Source: Pararobbsia silviterrae
GTDB lineage: Bacteria; Pseudomonadota; Gammaproteobacteria; Burkholderiales; Burkholderiaceae
Assembly (NCBI RefSeq): GCF_003628125.1
Contig: NZ_RBZU01000007.1
Location: 363-64,362, forward strand
Direction: 5' to 3'
Length of the DNA: 64,000 bases
Shown here: in pieces, positions 43,915 through 53,708 of the stretch
Layout: the number at the start of each line of letters is the position of its first letter
Numbering within the stretch: the stretch's first letter is position 1
The notes under the pieces: model-generated
Database searches by the model: none
Told to the model about the DNA's origin: nothing
What the model saw: the letters and a program-made list of their open reading frames with translations, nothing else
Position numbers and translations under genes: made by a program

Positions 43915-46434
43915 TTACATTTGGTACCGCACGGTAAACAGCACGCGCCTCAAGTTGCCGAACAGGTTGTTGCCATCTCCGCCAACGGTGTCGTAATACG
44001 TGCGATTGAACAGATTGGTTCCGGACAGGGCGAGCGTGGTGCGCTTGTCGAGTCGATAGGAAACCATCGCATCGACGGTCGCGTAGCCACCCTGCACCCA
44101 GCTTCCGATGCCATCGGTATATGAAATTTTGCTGGATACATACGTGCCTGCGCCGATGGTCCATTTGTTCCATTGTCCGGGCAACTGATAGGCGGTCCAA
44201 AGCTTGAGCAGATGCTTCGGCGCGACCGCATTGAATTCGGTCCCAAAGCCTGTGCCGCTGTCATCCAAAAGCTGGGTATCGGTATAGGTATAGCCGCCAA
44301 ATAAGGTGAGTCCGGACAAGACCTCACCGGATGCGGTCAATTCCAACCCTTGGCTGCGCGACTTACCCGATGCCACCGAATATTGTCCGGTCGGATCGTT
44401 CGGGTCCTGCATCGCCTGGTTTTCTTGAGTAATCTGGAACAGCGCGGCAGAGGTATTGAGCTTTCCGCCATAGAACTCGCCCTTCAACCCGATTTCGTAC
44501 TGGTTCCCTTCAACAGGCTTGAGCAGTTGATCGGATGAGGTGTACGAAGTCTGAGGCTGGAAGACGCTCGTGTAACTGACGTACGCCGAAAGATTGTTGT
44601 TGATGTCGTAAATGAGCCCGGCATAGGGCGTCACTTTGCCGTCATAGCTGCCGTCGGATGAGCTGCCGTCGAACGGATTTTCTCCCGCGACGTAGCCGAG
44701 GTTTGTTTTCCACCACGTCCCTCGTGCTCCGACGACGAGCGTCAATGCATCGAGCAGGCTGATCCGAGCATTGCCATAGACACCGTACTGCTCGGTTGTT
44801 CTGCGCTGACCCAGAACCGGACCATCGAAATCCGGCTCCGGGATGGCGTTGGGTCCCAGATCATTCAAACTCAACGTCGTCGCGCAGAACAGGCTGGCTT
44901 GCGAACAGTAGTTGATTCGCGTCGCGGTGGTTTCACGACTGTACGTGGTCCCGACTGTGAGGATGTGCGTACGTCCCAAGAGTTCGATAGGCCCGGACAG
45001 GAATCCGTCGACGCCATATTGCTGGTCGTCCACATGATTCATCGCACTATAAATCCCCACCGTGTTCGTCGTTGCGTCGATCGCTCCGGGGATCGATGAG
45101 TACTTCGACATCCGCGATTGATTCTGATAATTGAATGCGATCTCGCCCTTCCAACCGTTGTCGAGCTTCGTTTCAAGATTCGAAAAAACGCTGGTCGTTT
45201 CAGCGCGCTGAACATTCCAGCTCGGCGATAAATTTCGCGTCGGCGATACATTCCACAGGCGATAGTCCGAATATCCCGGCACGCCGCTGAAGAGCGCGGA
45301 TTTCTCTTCCATCCGGTCGTAGCTTGCTCCGAGCGTCAGCGTCGTGCGAGGGGCGAGGTCCGCCTGAACAACACCGTAGAACTGCTGATCATTCTTCCAC
45401 CGGCCGTCCGAATCGAGATTCTCGGTGAGTCCGGAAGCAACGAATCGGCCACGCAGCGTTCCCGTCGAATTCAGCGGCCCGCTGACATCCATCTGCCCAA
45501 TCGCCGTCGAGTCGCTTCCGCCCGACAACTGACCCGAAAAGTGAAAATCGTCGGTCGGCATCTTTCGAACCAGGTTCAACGTTCCGCCCGCGCCGCCAAA
45601 CAGGTTATATAGCCCGGACGGCCCCCGCAGAATCTCGACGCGATCGTATTGCCCCAGAAGCGCGGGATCGCCGGCATAGATCGAAGTCGGAAACGTCGTG
45701 GGCACACCGTCCAGCATCTCGGTCGTTATTTCGTATCCCCTCGAGAAATACTGACCATCAAAAGTTTTAAGGCCGGGAACATAGCGAAGTGCATCATCGA
45801 CCGTGTTCATCTGCTGCTGTTGGATCTGTTCCTGAGTGATCACGCTGACCGATTGGGGAATCTCGCGTTGACTCACAGGAATTTTCGAACCAATCGTGGA
45901 TGACGGATTGAGGCGCTCGGCCGTATTGCCGCTGTCCGATCCTTCGCCGGACGGACGAACCGTCACGATCGGCAACACCCCCTCGTCAACGGTGGACGCG
46001 TTCGATCCGACGGGCTTGGCCTTCAACACATAGCCCCCGTTGCTCAGTCGCACAGCCTCCAGACCGCTGCCGGCCAGCAGTGCTTCGAGCGCAGCTTGCG
46101 GGGCGTAACGTCCTTTGATGCCCGCCGTGCGCTTGCCTTCCGTCTGATCCGGCGTAAACGTCAACAGGACGTTGAACGAACTCGCCAGCGTTCGAAGCGC
46201 GGGGGCCAGCGGCCCCGCGGGGATGTCGAACGTCTGCTCCGTCGCCGGCGCTGCTTGGTTCGCGGCGGTCTGCGCATAGGTCGTCGCGGGATACGCGGCG
46301 AGAAGCCCCGCGCCGCATAGGGCCGCGGCCACTGCAAAAGCGAGCGGGCGCGGCCGAAACGACGTGGCCGTGCCTCGCGAAGTCCCGGCGTGATCGATGA
46401 TGGACAGTGTTGGCAGACGCCCCGGATTCGACAT
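43915..46434 (-). CDS. TonB-dependent receptor with N-terminal STN signalling domain (FpvA/FoxA-like)
   Basis: 839 residues. A long signal segment ends near ATTYAQTA. It is followed by a secretin/TonB short N-terminal (STN) domain at about residues 65-140 (FDIPAGPLAPALRTLASSFN, GSGLEAVRLSNGGYVLK). The plug carries IPQSVSVITQEQIQQQQM and VEILRGPSGLYNLFGG; the barrel ends with RRVLFTVRYQM, with Met rather than the usual aromatic residue. STN domains touch a FecR-type anti-sigma factor to report ligand binding. The FecR and FecI genes lie directly upstream on the same strand, so this receptor controls its own expression. Confidence 0.9.
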   Translation of the reverse strand: MSNPGRLPTLSIIDHAGTSRGTATSFRPRPLAFAVAAALCGAGLLAAYPATTYAQTAANQAAPATEQTFDIPAGPLAPALRTLASSFNVLLTFTPDQTEGKRTAGIKGRYAPQAALEALLAGSGLEAVRLSNGGYVLKAKPVGSNASTVDEGVLPIVTVRPSGEGSDSGNTAERLNPSSTIGSKIPVSQREIPQSVSVITQEQIQQQQMNTVDDALRYVPGLKTFDGQYFSRGYEITTEMLDGVPTTFPTSIYAGDPALLGQYDRVEILRGPSGLYNLFGGAGGTLNLVRKMPTDDFHFSGQLSGGSDSTAIGQMDVSGPLNSTGTLRGRFVASGLTENLDSDGRWKNDQQFYGVVQADLAPRTTLTLGASYDRMEEKSALFSGVPGYSDYRLWNVSPTRNLSPSWNVQRAETTSVFSNLETKLDNGWKGEIAFNYQNQSRMSKYSSIPGAIDATTNTVGIYSAMNHVDDQQYGVDGFLSGPIELLGRTHILTVGTTYSRETTATRINYCSQASLFCATTLSLNDLGPNAIPEPDFDGPVLGQRRTTEQYGVYGNARISLLDALTLVVGARGTWWKTNLGYVAGENPFDGSSSDGSYDGKVTPYAGLIYDINNNLSAYVSYTSVFQPQTSYTSSDQLLKPVEGNQYEIGLKGEFYGGKLNTSAALFQITQENQAMQDPNDPTGQYSVASGKSRSQGLELTASGEVLSGLTLFGGYTYTDTQLLDDSGTGFGTEFNAVAPKHLLKLWTAYQLPGQWNKWTIGAGTYVSSKISYTDGIGSWVQGGYATVDAMVSYRLDKRTTLALSGTNLFNRTYYDTVGGDGNNLFGNLRRVLFTVRYQM

Positions 46435-46473
46435 GGTTTCCCCGCAAGTCGGATGTTGAAATTGAAGTCCTTA

Positions 46474-46490
46474 CTCGGGGGTGCCCCGAG
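46474..46490. promoter_or_regulatory. GC hairpin in the leader of the signalling receptor gene
   Basis: CTCGGGG-GTG-CCCCGAG, a perfect 7-bp stem with a 3-nt loop, located 40 bp upstream of the receptor start. On the transcribed strand no T-run follows, so it is not a clear terminator; it may be an attenuator or RNA processing site. Confidence 0.35.
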
Positions 46491-46633
46491 AATCCGAATC
46501 GGGCAGTCCAAAATCAAAAAAAGTTAAAAAAGTTGCAACGGGCCGTCCATTCCTGCCATTCCTGCCGCCGGACGAGCCCATCCCTTCGTGCGAGGCGGAT
46601 GACGACTTGCGCGACAAGGGGATGCGCTGTGGG

Positions 46634-47659
46634 CTACGAAGCGGCCTCGACCGTCACCCAGTAGCGGGTGCGCAGCCGAACCTGGACGGGCAGGACCGTG
46701 GGGAGGGTGGCCAGGATGCGGTCGGGATCATTCAGCGGGAACACCCCGGACAGGCGCAGATCGGCGACGCTTGCTTCACAGCGCACAATGCCGGGTCGGT
46801 AGCGGGCCAGATCGGCAAGGAAGTCGGCGAGGCGCATGTTGTCGGCCACGATCTGGCCGCGCGTCCAAGCCGCGTCCTGCTCGGAAGCGGGCTGCGCGGC
46901 ATCGATCGTCTCGCGGGTGAAGGTCGTGCGTTCGCCGGCATGAAGCACGGCGAGCTGCGCCTGGGCATCGTCCGTCGTGATTTCCACCGCGCTCTCCAGT
47001 ACGGCGACGTCGGTTCGCCCTTTGTCCTGCCGCACGGTAAAACGCGTACCCAAGGCGCGAATGCGGCCTTCTCTCGTCGCGATGATGAAAGGACGCGGAT
47101 CGGCGACGCCGCCGACCACGGGATGCCCGGTGACCGCCAGGACCTCGCCCGCGGCGAGCCGCACGAGGCGTTGCCGGGCATCGAAGCGCACGTCGATGGC
47201 GGTGGCGGTATTGAGCACGATCCGCGTGCCGTCATCGAGCATCACCGTGCGCCGCTCGCCCGTCCCGGTCCGATAGTCGGCGGCCACGGTTTCCCAGGTG
47301 CGGGTGTGCGACGCCAGCAATCCGCCGGCGCCGATGACGCCACCCCAAAGCAGTAGATTGAGGGCCTTGCGCCGCACGGGCGATTTCAGATCGGAATAAG
47401 GCGAGAGCGTCTTGTACGCCGCCTGCGGCTCCATGAACTTGAGCCGCCCCATCACCGATTCGATATGCAGCCAGGCGCGCTCGTGATCGGCGTGGGCGCC
47501 GCGCCACGCCTGCCAGCGTCGACGTTCCTCATCCGTTGCCTCGCCTGACATCAGCAGCGTCAGCCACTCCGCCGCGGCATCTGCAATGGCCTCGCTGATC
47601 GGTGCGCCACCCGCCATGGGCGCAGACGCGAAACCGTCAGAGGCATAGGGAAAAGGCAT
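46634..47659 (-). CDS. fecR: FecR-type anti-sigma/sigma regulator
   Basis: 341 residues. The N-terminal cytosolic domain has EAIADAAAEWLTLLMSGEAT and a Trp-rich segment (RRRWQAWRGAHADHERAW), typical of FecR. One transmembrane segment (ALNLLLWGGVIGAGGLLA, about 106-123) leads to the periplasmic FecR domain (GERRTVMLDDGTRIVLNTAT) and a C-terminal STN-contacting part. It senses the receptor's STN domain and controls the sigma factor encoded 20 bp upstream. Gene symbol by family. Confidence 0.9.
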   Translation of the reverse strand: MPFPYASDGFASAPMAGGAPISEAIADAAAEWLTLLMSGEATDEERRRWQAWRGAHADHERAWLHIESVMGRLKFMEPQAAYKTLSPYSDLKSPVRRKALNLLLWGGVIGAGGLLASHTRTWETVAADYRTGTGERRTVMLDDGTRIVLNTATAIDVRFDARQRLVRLAAGEVLAVTGHPVVGGVADPRPFIIATREGRIRALGTRFTVRQDKGRTDVAVLESAVEITTDDAQAQLAVLHAGERTTFTRETIDAAQPASEQDAAWTRGQIVADNMRLADFLADLARYRPGIVRCEASVADLRLSGVFPLNDPDRILATLPTVLPVQVRLRTRYWVTVEAAS

Positions 47660-47678
47660 GGCGAGGGGAGCGGGGTGT

Positions 47679-48185
47679 TCAGGCCAGCGCGAACAGGCAC
47701 TGCCGATTGGCGCGGACCAGGTACTGCTTGACCGAGCTGATGGACACGCCCAGTCGGCCGGCGATTTCGGCGTAGCTCAGTTCTTCCAGGTGGGCGAGCA
47801 GGAAGGCTTCCTTGACGTTGGCCGGCAGGCCGTCCAACGCGCGATCCAGCTGCTGCAAAGCTTCGATGGCGAGCAGTTGGGATTCCGGGGACGGCGCCAG
47901 TTCCTCCGGCAAGGCGGCCAACATCTCCAGATAGCTCGATTCGAGTAACTGCCGACGGTGGCGATGCGCCATTAAACGACGCGCGATCGTGACCAGAAAG
48001 GGACGCGGCTCGAGAATATCGGCGGCCGTTCCGGCCGCCAGGACGCTGACAAACGTGTCCTGCGCGACATCCGCGGCATCAAACGTGTTCCCGAGTTTTC
48101 TGCGCAGCCAGCTTTGCAACCAGCTGTGGTGATCACGATAGAGGGTGTGCACCTCCTGATGCACGACAAGCTGGGCGGCGGTCAT
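47679..48185 (-). CDS. fecI: ECF sigma factor, FecI type
   Basis: 168 residues, ATG 48185 with GGAAAGAG upstream. Region 2 contains LGNTFDAADVAQDTFVSVL, and region 4 contains LSYAEIAGRLGVSISSVKQYL. FecI-type factors transcribe the neighbouring receptor gene when the FecR partner signals ligand arrival. Order fecI-fecR-receptor on one strand is the classical arrangement. The upstream region is AT-rich with a Fur-like element. Confidence 0.92.
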   Translation of the reverse strand: MTAAQLVVHQEVHTLYRDHHSWLQSWLRRKLGNTFDAADVAQDTFVSVLAAGTAADILEPRPFLVTIARRLMAHRHRRQLLESSYLEMLAALPEELAPSPESQLLAIEALQQLDRALDGLPANVKEAFLLAHLEELSYAEIAGRLGVSISSVKQYLVRANRQCLFALA

Positions 48186-48227
48186 GGAACACTCTTTCCG
48201 GCTTCAATCCGACACGAACGGCGTTGT

Positions 48228-48262
48228 GAATAAGAATTGTTTTCATTTATAACTCGAAATGT
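48228..48262 (-). promoter_or_regulatory. AT-rich promoter region of the ECF sigma gene, weak Fur-like element
   Basis: GAATAAGAATTGTTTTCATT and following bases are the only strongly AT-rich stretch upstream of the sigma gene. Similarity to the 19-bp Fur consensus is about 10 of 19, too weak to be sure, but iron control of fecI genes is the rule. Confidence 0.3.
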
Positions 48263-48269
48263 AAAATTT

Positions 48270-48392
48270 CCGCAACCCGTTAGTTCGATGGCTGAACTGC
48301 GCGGCCGCCGCCCCATCGGCGACTCGCCGCTCGGCAGCACGCCAAGGCATCGGCCCGCGATCGGCGACGGTCAGGATGACGTCGATGCGATC
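48270..48392 (-). pseudogene. Possible LysR helix-turn-helix remnant
   Basis: About 41 codons: DRIDVILTVADRG followed by RAAERRVADGAAAAQFSHR, which resembles the DNA-binding start of LysR proteins with several changed positions. No continuation of the regulator is visible downstream on this strand. Weak evidence; chance resemblance is quite possible. Confidence 0.22.
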
Positions 48393-49586
48393 GAACTCGG
48401 ATGTTCTCGGTGATGAATCCGCGTCGATCCGCGATCGTCGCCCTTCGTGCCGCGCGTCGTCCGCGCAACCACGCCGACCTTCAAAGACGGTGGCTAGGGT
48501 TTTTGATGAAGGCTCGAACTTGCTCGGGTTGGATACGCATCCGCGAGTGAAGCGCATGAAGGGGCGTACTGCTTGAACGGGATTTTCCTGCGACGTCAGG
48601 CGGCGTCGGGAAATTTGAATCCGGAGGAGTCCAAGCTAAAAGATGATGAGAATGCTTTGTGAGAAATCCGTTGACGCGTCCATTTGAAAACGCACATTCC
48701 TGAGGCGTAGGCACGATGACTGCCGCCGGATTCCGCGCAGTCGCGCATGCCCAACGCGAGAATCTGGATGCGTTGACGCTTCAGTCAAATTTAGTCGCAC
48801 GCGTCAATTCGTGTGCAGTGCGTACGAAGCTTGAGCGAGCCTCGGAGTTTCTGATGGCGGATTCAAATCCGCGCGATATCGACATTTGCAACGATGGAAA
48901 CGAATGGACGTCGAAATAATTGAGAACGAGGTTTCAGCCGCACGATATGAATCGTGTCCGAAGTCCGCGGATGGCTGCAAGAGCGACTAATCACGATGCA
49001 AGCCGAGATTGGGCTCCGCATGCGCTCGATCCATGGGCGGAACGTCCGATTCATTGATGCCATTAGATGAGCCCTGAAAAATTGCAATCCCCAAGGGTGT
49101 ATTTCTGTGTCTAAAGTTTTTGAATCTGATGTCGATATTGATGTCCCGGCGGATTAATTTCACATTGAACAGGAGTGTCAGTTTCAAATAGTGAATTTGA
49201 AATTATTTGTAATGATTGGATTTTGTCATTGCAATCGATCGAAAGGAGAATCTTAAAAATGACATTCGATTGATTTAGTGTTTGCGGGCATCCGATTGCT
49301 GTCGCTTCGGAGCTAAAAATAAAGTGCGCATTTGAATGATCGGCCCGGACCTCGGCGTGAATCATCATCGATCGACATTTCGCACGACCACGAATGAATG
49401 GGATCGGCCTATATCGGTGTGAATAGGGCTCCGATGAGATCGGTTTGCACGGGGGCGAGCGATGCGAGAGATCTTTGGACTGAATCGCCGGGCCGATGAT
49501 GCGGCTCGTGAATGCGAAATCCGGCATGCGATCCGCCACTATTCAATGGATGGCGCGCGCGGCCGGACGCGCAAACAGGTTCAGGC

Positions 49587-50840
49587 ATGACCCCCCTCGG
49601 CCATCCGTCCGACGCACCGCATTCGCGTGCTCGGCTCGTCGTCGTCGGCAATGGCATGGCAGCCATGCGCACGGTCGAAGAGATGCTCGCGACGGCGCCG
49701 CAGCGCTACGACATCACGGTGTTCGGCGCCGAGCCTCACGGCAACTACAACCGCATCCTGCTGTCATCGGTGCTCGCCGGCGAAAAGCGTATCGCCGACA
49801 TCACGCTCCACGCGCCGGAGTGGTATGCGGCCAACGGCATCGATCTTCGCGCGGGCGATCCCGTCGTGTCGATCGATCGCGCGCATCGCGTCGTCCGTTC
49901 GCAAGGGGGCGCGGAGGTCGGTTATGACCGGCTGCTGATCGCGACCGGCTCGAACCCGGTCGTGCTACCCGTGCCGGGTCACACCCTCGACGGCGTCGTG
50001 GCATTTCGGGCGATCTCCGACGTGGAACGGATGATTGCCGCGGCGCGCGAGGCGTGCCGTGCGGTGGTCATCGGCGGGGGACTGCTCGGCCTTGAGGCAG
50101 CGAACGGCTTGCTGCAACAGGGGATGAAGGTGAGCGTGGTGCACCACATCGACATGCTGATGGAGCGCCAACTCGACAAAAGCGCGTCGACACTGCTGCA
50201 ACAGGCGCTCGAAGCGAAGGGAATACGCTTCGTGATGAGCGCGCGCACCGCGCAGATCGTCGGTGATGACCGCGTGAGCGCCGTGCGTTTCGAAGACGGG
50301 CGGGAAGTTGCCGCCGACCTGGTGGTGATGACGGCGGGCGTACGCCCGAACATCGAGCTTGCGCGACAGGCCGGACTGCACTGCGAACGTGGGATCGTCG
50401 TGGACGACGCTTTGCAAACCAGCGATCCGCATATCTACGCCGTCGGCGAATGTGTCCAACATCGCGGGGCGACGTTTGGGCTCGTGGCTCCGATCTGGGA
50501 CCAGGCCCGCGTGTGCGGCGCGCAGCTCGCCGGCGTCGACGTCGCGCCCTATGAGCAAAAGTCGACGGCGACTCGCCTGAAGGTGACCGGCGTGAACCTT
50601 TTCTCCGCCGGCGATTTCAAGGGAGGACCGGGTACCGAGGACATGGTGCTCAGGGATCCGCGGCGCGCGGTCTACAAGCGCCTCGTGCTCGAGCGCGACC
50701 GCATGATCGGCGCCGTGCTCTTTGGCGACGTCGACGACGGCGCGTGGTACGCCGACTTGATCCGGAACCAGACCGACATTTCCCGGCTTCGCGGCTATCT
50801 GCTCTTCGGACAGACGCTGTGCGAGTCGAAAGCCGCGTGA
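49587..50840 (+). CDS. FAD-dependent reductase component of assimilatory nitrate reductase (NasB/NirB-N-terminal-like)
   Basis: 417 residues from ATG 49587 (AGG 7 bp upstream). RLVVVGNGMAAMRTVEEML is the first FAD-binding motif, typical of the NirB/NasB group; VVIGGGLLGLEAANGLLQQG is the NAD(P)H-binding motif; and YAVGECVQHRGATFGLV the second FAD motif. It lacks the sirohaem and Fe-S domains of full NirB, so it is a reductase subunit only. It would pass electrons from NAD(P)H to the molybdoenzyme encoded 13 bp downstream. Confidence 0.85.
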   Translation: MTPLGHPSDAPHSRARLVVVGNGMAAMRTVEEMLATAPQRYDITVFGAEPHGNYNRILLSSVLAGEKRIADITLHAPEWYAANGIDLRAGDPVVSIDRAHRVVRSQGGAEVGYDRLLIATGSNPVVLPVPGHTLDGVVAFRAISDVERMIAAAREACRAVVIGGGLLGLEAANGLLQQGMKVSVVHHIDMLMERQLDKSASTLLQQALEAKGIRFVMSARTAQIVGDDRVSAVRFEDGREVAADLVVMTAGVRPNIELARQAGLHCERGIVVDDALQTSDPHIYAVGECVQHRGATFGLVAPIWDQARVCGAQLAGVDVAPYEQKSTATRLKVTGVNLFSAGDFKGGPGTEDMVLRDPRRAVYKRLVLERDRMIGAVLFGDVDDGAWYADLIRNQTDISRLRGYLLFGQTLCESKAA

Positions 50841-50853
50841 ACGAGAGCCGAAC

Positions 50854-53676
50854 GTGAACTTGCCCACACTCCAACGCGCGTCTCCCGGCCCCGTCGAACA
50901 CATTCGGACCACATGCCCTTATTGCGGCGTCGGTTGCGGCGTGCGTGCGACTCGGTCCGCCGATGGTCGGATCGTCATCGCCGGCGATGAAGACCACCCC
51001 GCCAATCGAGGTCGGCTCTGCGTGAAGGGATCGGCGCTCGCGGAAACGACCGGGCTTGAAGGGCGCCTGCTGCATCCGAAGATGCGCGCGTGCGGCGGCG
51101 GCGCCTTGCACGCTGCCTCGTGGAGCGAGGCGCTCGATGCCGTGGCGTCCGGTTTTCGCCGTGTCATCGAGCAACACGGACCCGACGCGGTGGCGTTCTA
51201 CGTTTCGGGGCAACTGCTGACCGAAGACTACTACGTTGCCAACAAGCTGATGAAGGGGTACATCGGCAGCGCCAACATCGATACGAATTCGCGTCTTTGC
51301 ATGTCGTCGTCGGTCGCGGGGCACAAGCGAGCCTTCGGCGAGGACCTGGTGCCGCTTTGCTACGAGGATCTTGAACTCGCGGATCTCATCGTGCTCGTGG
51401 GATCGAATACCGCGTGGTGCCACCCGGTTCTGTTCCAGCGGATCGTCAAGGCAAAGGCCGCTCGGCCGGCGTTGCAGGTCGTCGTGATCGACCCGCGTCG
51501 CACCGCGACCTGCGAACTCGCCGACCTGCACCTGCCGCTGGCTTCGGGAACGGACGTCTGGCTTTTCAACGGGCTTCTCGCATTTCTTGCCGACCGAGGT
51601 GTCGCTGACGCGACTTTCATCAACGACCACACGGTCGGCCATGCGCAAGCACTGGAAGTCGCTCGATCGGGGACGCAGGGTGTGCAGGGTGCATTCGACC
51701 TCGAGCATTACGCGGGGCGATGCAACGTCGACCCGCAGACCTTGCTTGCCTTTTATCGCATGTATGCGCGCACCGAGCGCGTGATCACGGTGTATTCGAT
51801 GGGCGTGAATCAGTCGAGCGCCGGGACCGACAAGGTCAATAGCATCATCAACTGTCACTTGCAGACGGGGCGCATCGGCAAGCCCGGCATGGGGCCGTTT
51901 TCGTTCACGGGGCAGCCGAACGCCATGGGTGGCCGCGAGGTGGGCGGCCTCGCGAATATGCTCGCCGCGCACATGGAACTCGACAACCCGCGGCATCGTA
52001 GCCTGGTCCAGGGGTTCTGGGGCTCACCGACGATCGCCGATCGGCCCGGACTCAAGGCAGTGGAGCTCTTCGAGGCCATCGAAGCCGGGCGGGTCAAGGC
52101 CATCTGGATCATGTGCACGAACCCCGTCGTGAGCATGCCGGACAGCAATCAAGTCAAGCGCGCCCTGCAACGCTGCGAGCTCGTCGTGAGCTCGGATTGC
52201 ATGGAGCACACCGACACGCATGCGTTCGCGCATGTCTTGTTGCCCGCGCTCGGTTGGGGCGAAAAGAACGGGACGGTGACGAACTCCGAGCGACGTATTT
52301 CTCGTCAGCGGCCGCTGCTCGATGCGCCGGGCGAAGGCCGACCCGACTGGCAGATCGTCTGCGATGTGGCTCGACGCATGGGCTATGCCGGGTTCGATTT
52401 CGCGCACCCGTTCGACGTCTTCGATGAGCATGCGAGGCTGAGCGCGTGGGGCAATGTGCCGCACGAGCGCGATGGCGGCAACGGAACACGCGAAGAGGGC
52501 GATGACGGGGGCGGCGCGAACGGCGCGTCTCGCGTCTTCAATCTGACCGGCCTCATCGGTTTGGGACGCGCAGGTTACGACGCGCTGCAACCGGTGCAGT
52601 GGCCCGTGCGGACATTCGACGATGGAACGCCGCGCGGCACGGAGCGCCTGTTGAGCGATCTGCGATTCTCGCATCCGGACGGCAAGGCGCGTTTCATTGC
52701 GACAGCGCCTCGTTCGCCCGTCTACGCAATCGATTGCGACTACCCGTTGACGCTGAACACGGGACGGGTACGCGACCAATGGCACACGATGAGCCGAACG
52801 GGAAAATCGGCCACGCTCGCGAGCCATGTGGCGGAAGCGTTCGTGGACATGCATCCCGACGACGCTTCGCGAAGCGGCGTAAGGGAAGGCGAACTCGCAC
52901 GTGTGTCCACGCGCTGGGGCTCGATGCTCGCCCGCGTTCAGATGGGCGGAGGCATGTCGCGCGGCAGCGTGTTCGTGCCGATTCACTGGAACGATCAGGT
53001 CGCATCCGACGCGCGTGTCGGCGCGGTCGTGAATCCCGCTGTCTGCCCGGTGTCCGGAGAGCCCGAATTCAAGCACACGCCCGTGCGTATCGAACCGTTC
53101 GAGTGCGCGTGGTACGGCTTCACGCTCAGCCGCGCCGAGCCGGCACTCGAAGGCATCGCGTACTGGACGCGCATCCAGGGCAAAGCAAACGTGCGGTACG
53201 AGCTGGCCGGCCGCGAACCGATCGGCGACTACGGCGACTGGGCGCGAAGGCTATTGGGCGTCGACGATCCGAATGCCGACCTGCCGGAATACATCGACCG
53301 CCATGCGGGCGTCTATCGGGCTGTCCATGTCCGCGAAGGGCGCATCGAGAGTTGCGTGTTCATCTCGGCGCGTCCGGAGTCGTCCTCGCGCGCATGGCTC
53401 GCGGGGTTGTTCGCGAAGGATGCACTCGACGCGGACGAACGGCTCGGTCTGCTGGTCGGCGAGCCGCTTTTCTCGGGTGCCGACACGGGGCCGACGGTAT
53501 GCGCGTGTTTCGGTGTCGGGCGCACGACGATCTGCGCGGCCATTCGCGAACAGGGTCTGACGAGCGCGGCTCAGATCACCGCCAGCCTCAAGGCGGGAAG
53601 CAACTGCGGATCATGCCTGCCGGAACTCAAGAAGCTTCTGGCCGAAACGGAATCGACAACGTTGGTCGCCTCTTGA
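50854..53676 (+). CDS. Assimilatory nitrate reductase catalytic subunit with C-terminal BFD-like [2Fe-2S] domain
   Basis: 940 residues from GTG 50854. C21-P-Y-C24-GVG-C28 with C56 binds the N-terminal [4Fe-4S] cluster. SRLCMSSSV with Cys149 is the expected molybdenum ligand of the nitrate reductase group. Molybdopterin-binding segments follow (TGRIGKPGMGPFSFTGQPNA, VSSDCMEHTDTHAFAHVLLP). The last 60 residues form a BFD-like [2Fe-2S] domain (Cys883, Cys885, Cys918, Cys921), as in Klebsiella-type NasA enzymes. Cytoplasmic, no Tat signal. An insert of Glu/Gly-rich residues near 545-560 is unusual and probably a surface loop. Reduces nitrate to nitrite; no nitrite reductase gene is in the window. 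Confidence 0.92.
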   Translation: MNLPTLQRASPGPVEHIRTTCPYCGVGCGVRATRSADGRIVIAGDEDHPANRGRLCVKGSALAETTGLEGRLLHPKMRACGGGALHAASWSEALDAVASGFRRVIEQHGPDAVAFYVSGQLLTEDYYVANKLMKGYIGSANIDTNSRLCMSSSVAGHKRAFGEDLVPLCYEDLELADLIVLVGSNTAWCHPVLFQRIVKAKAARPALQVVVIDPRRTATCELADLHLPLASGTDVWLFNGLLAFLADRGVADATFINDHTVGHAQALEVARSGTQGVQGAFDLEHYAGRCNVDPQTLLAFYRMYARTERVITVYSMGVNQSSAGTDKVNSIINCHLQTGRIGKPGMGPFSFTGQPNAMGGREVGGLANMLAAHMELDNPRHRSLVQGFWGSPTIADRPGLKAVELFEAIEAGRVKAIWIMCTNPVVSMPDSNQVKRALQRCELVVSSDCMEHTDTHAFAHVLLPALGWGEKNGTVTNSERRISRQRPLLDAPGEGRPDWQIVCDVARRMGYAGFDFAHPFDVFDEHARLSAWGNVPHERDGGNGTREEGDDGGGANGASRVFNLTGLIGLGRAGYDALQPVQWPVRTFDDGTPRGTERLLSDLRFSHPDGKARFIATAPRSPVYAIDCDYPLTLNTGRVRDQWHTMSRTGKSATLASHVAEAFVDMHPDDASRSGVREGELARVSTRWGSMLARVQMGGGMSRGSVFVPIHWNDQVASDARVGAVVNPAVCPVSGEPEFKHTPVRIEPFECAWYGFTLSRAEPALEGIAYWTRIQGKANVRYELAGREPIGDYGDWARRLLGVDDPNADLPEYIDRHAGVYRAVHVREGRIESCVFISARPESSSRAWLAGLFAKDALDADERLGLLVGEPLFSGADTGPTVCACFGVGRTTICAAIREQGLTSAAQITASLKAGSNCGSCLPELKKLLAETESTTLVAS

Positions 53677-53685
53677 TCATGGTGT

Positions 53686-53708
53686 CTCGTCGAGTTTGCT
53701 TCGACGAG
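53686..53708. promoter_or_regulatory. Intercistronic hairpin between nitrate reductase and transporter genes
   Basis: Perfect 8-bp stem CTCGTCGA / TCGACGAG with a 7-nt loop, in the 76-bp gap. No T-run follows, so it could be an mRNA stabiliser, an attenuator or a weak terminator. Confidence 0.4.

Larger units (their letters stand above)
48186..49586. other. 1.4-kb gene-poor region
   Basis: No frame here has both a plausible ribosome site and recognisable protein features. From about 48900 to 49450 the sequence is AT-rich with many stops. A minus-strand stretch at 48270-48392 reads like the start of a LysR helix-turn-helix (FDRIDVILTVADRG, then RAAERR and FSHR) but lacks the rest of such a gene, so it could be a remnant. 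A Fur-consensus-like sequence (about 12 of 19) at 48642-48660 has no gene behind it. Confidence 0.6.

Noticed and set aside
49111-49539. A 142-codon minus-strand open frame in the gene-poor region
   Set aside because: No ribosome site, no domain features and unusual composition; probably chance.
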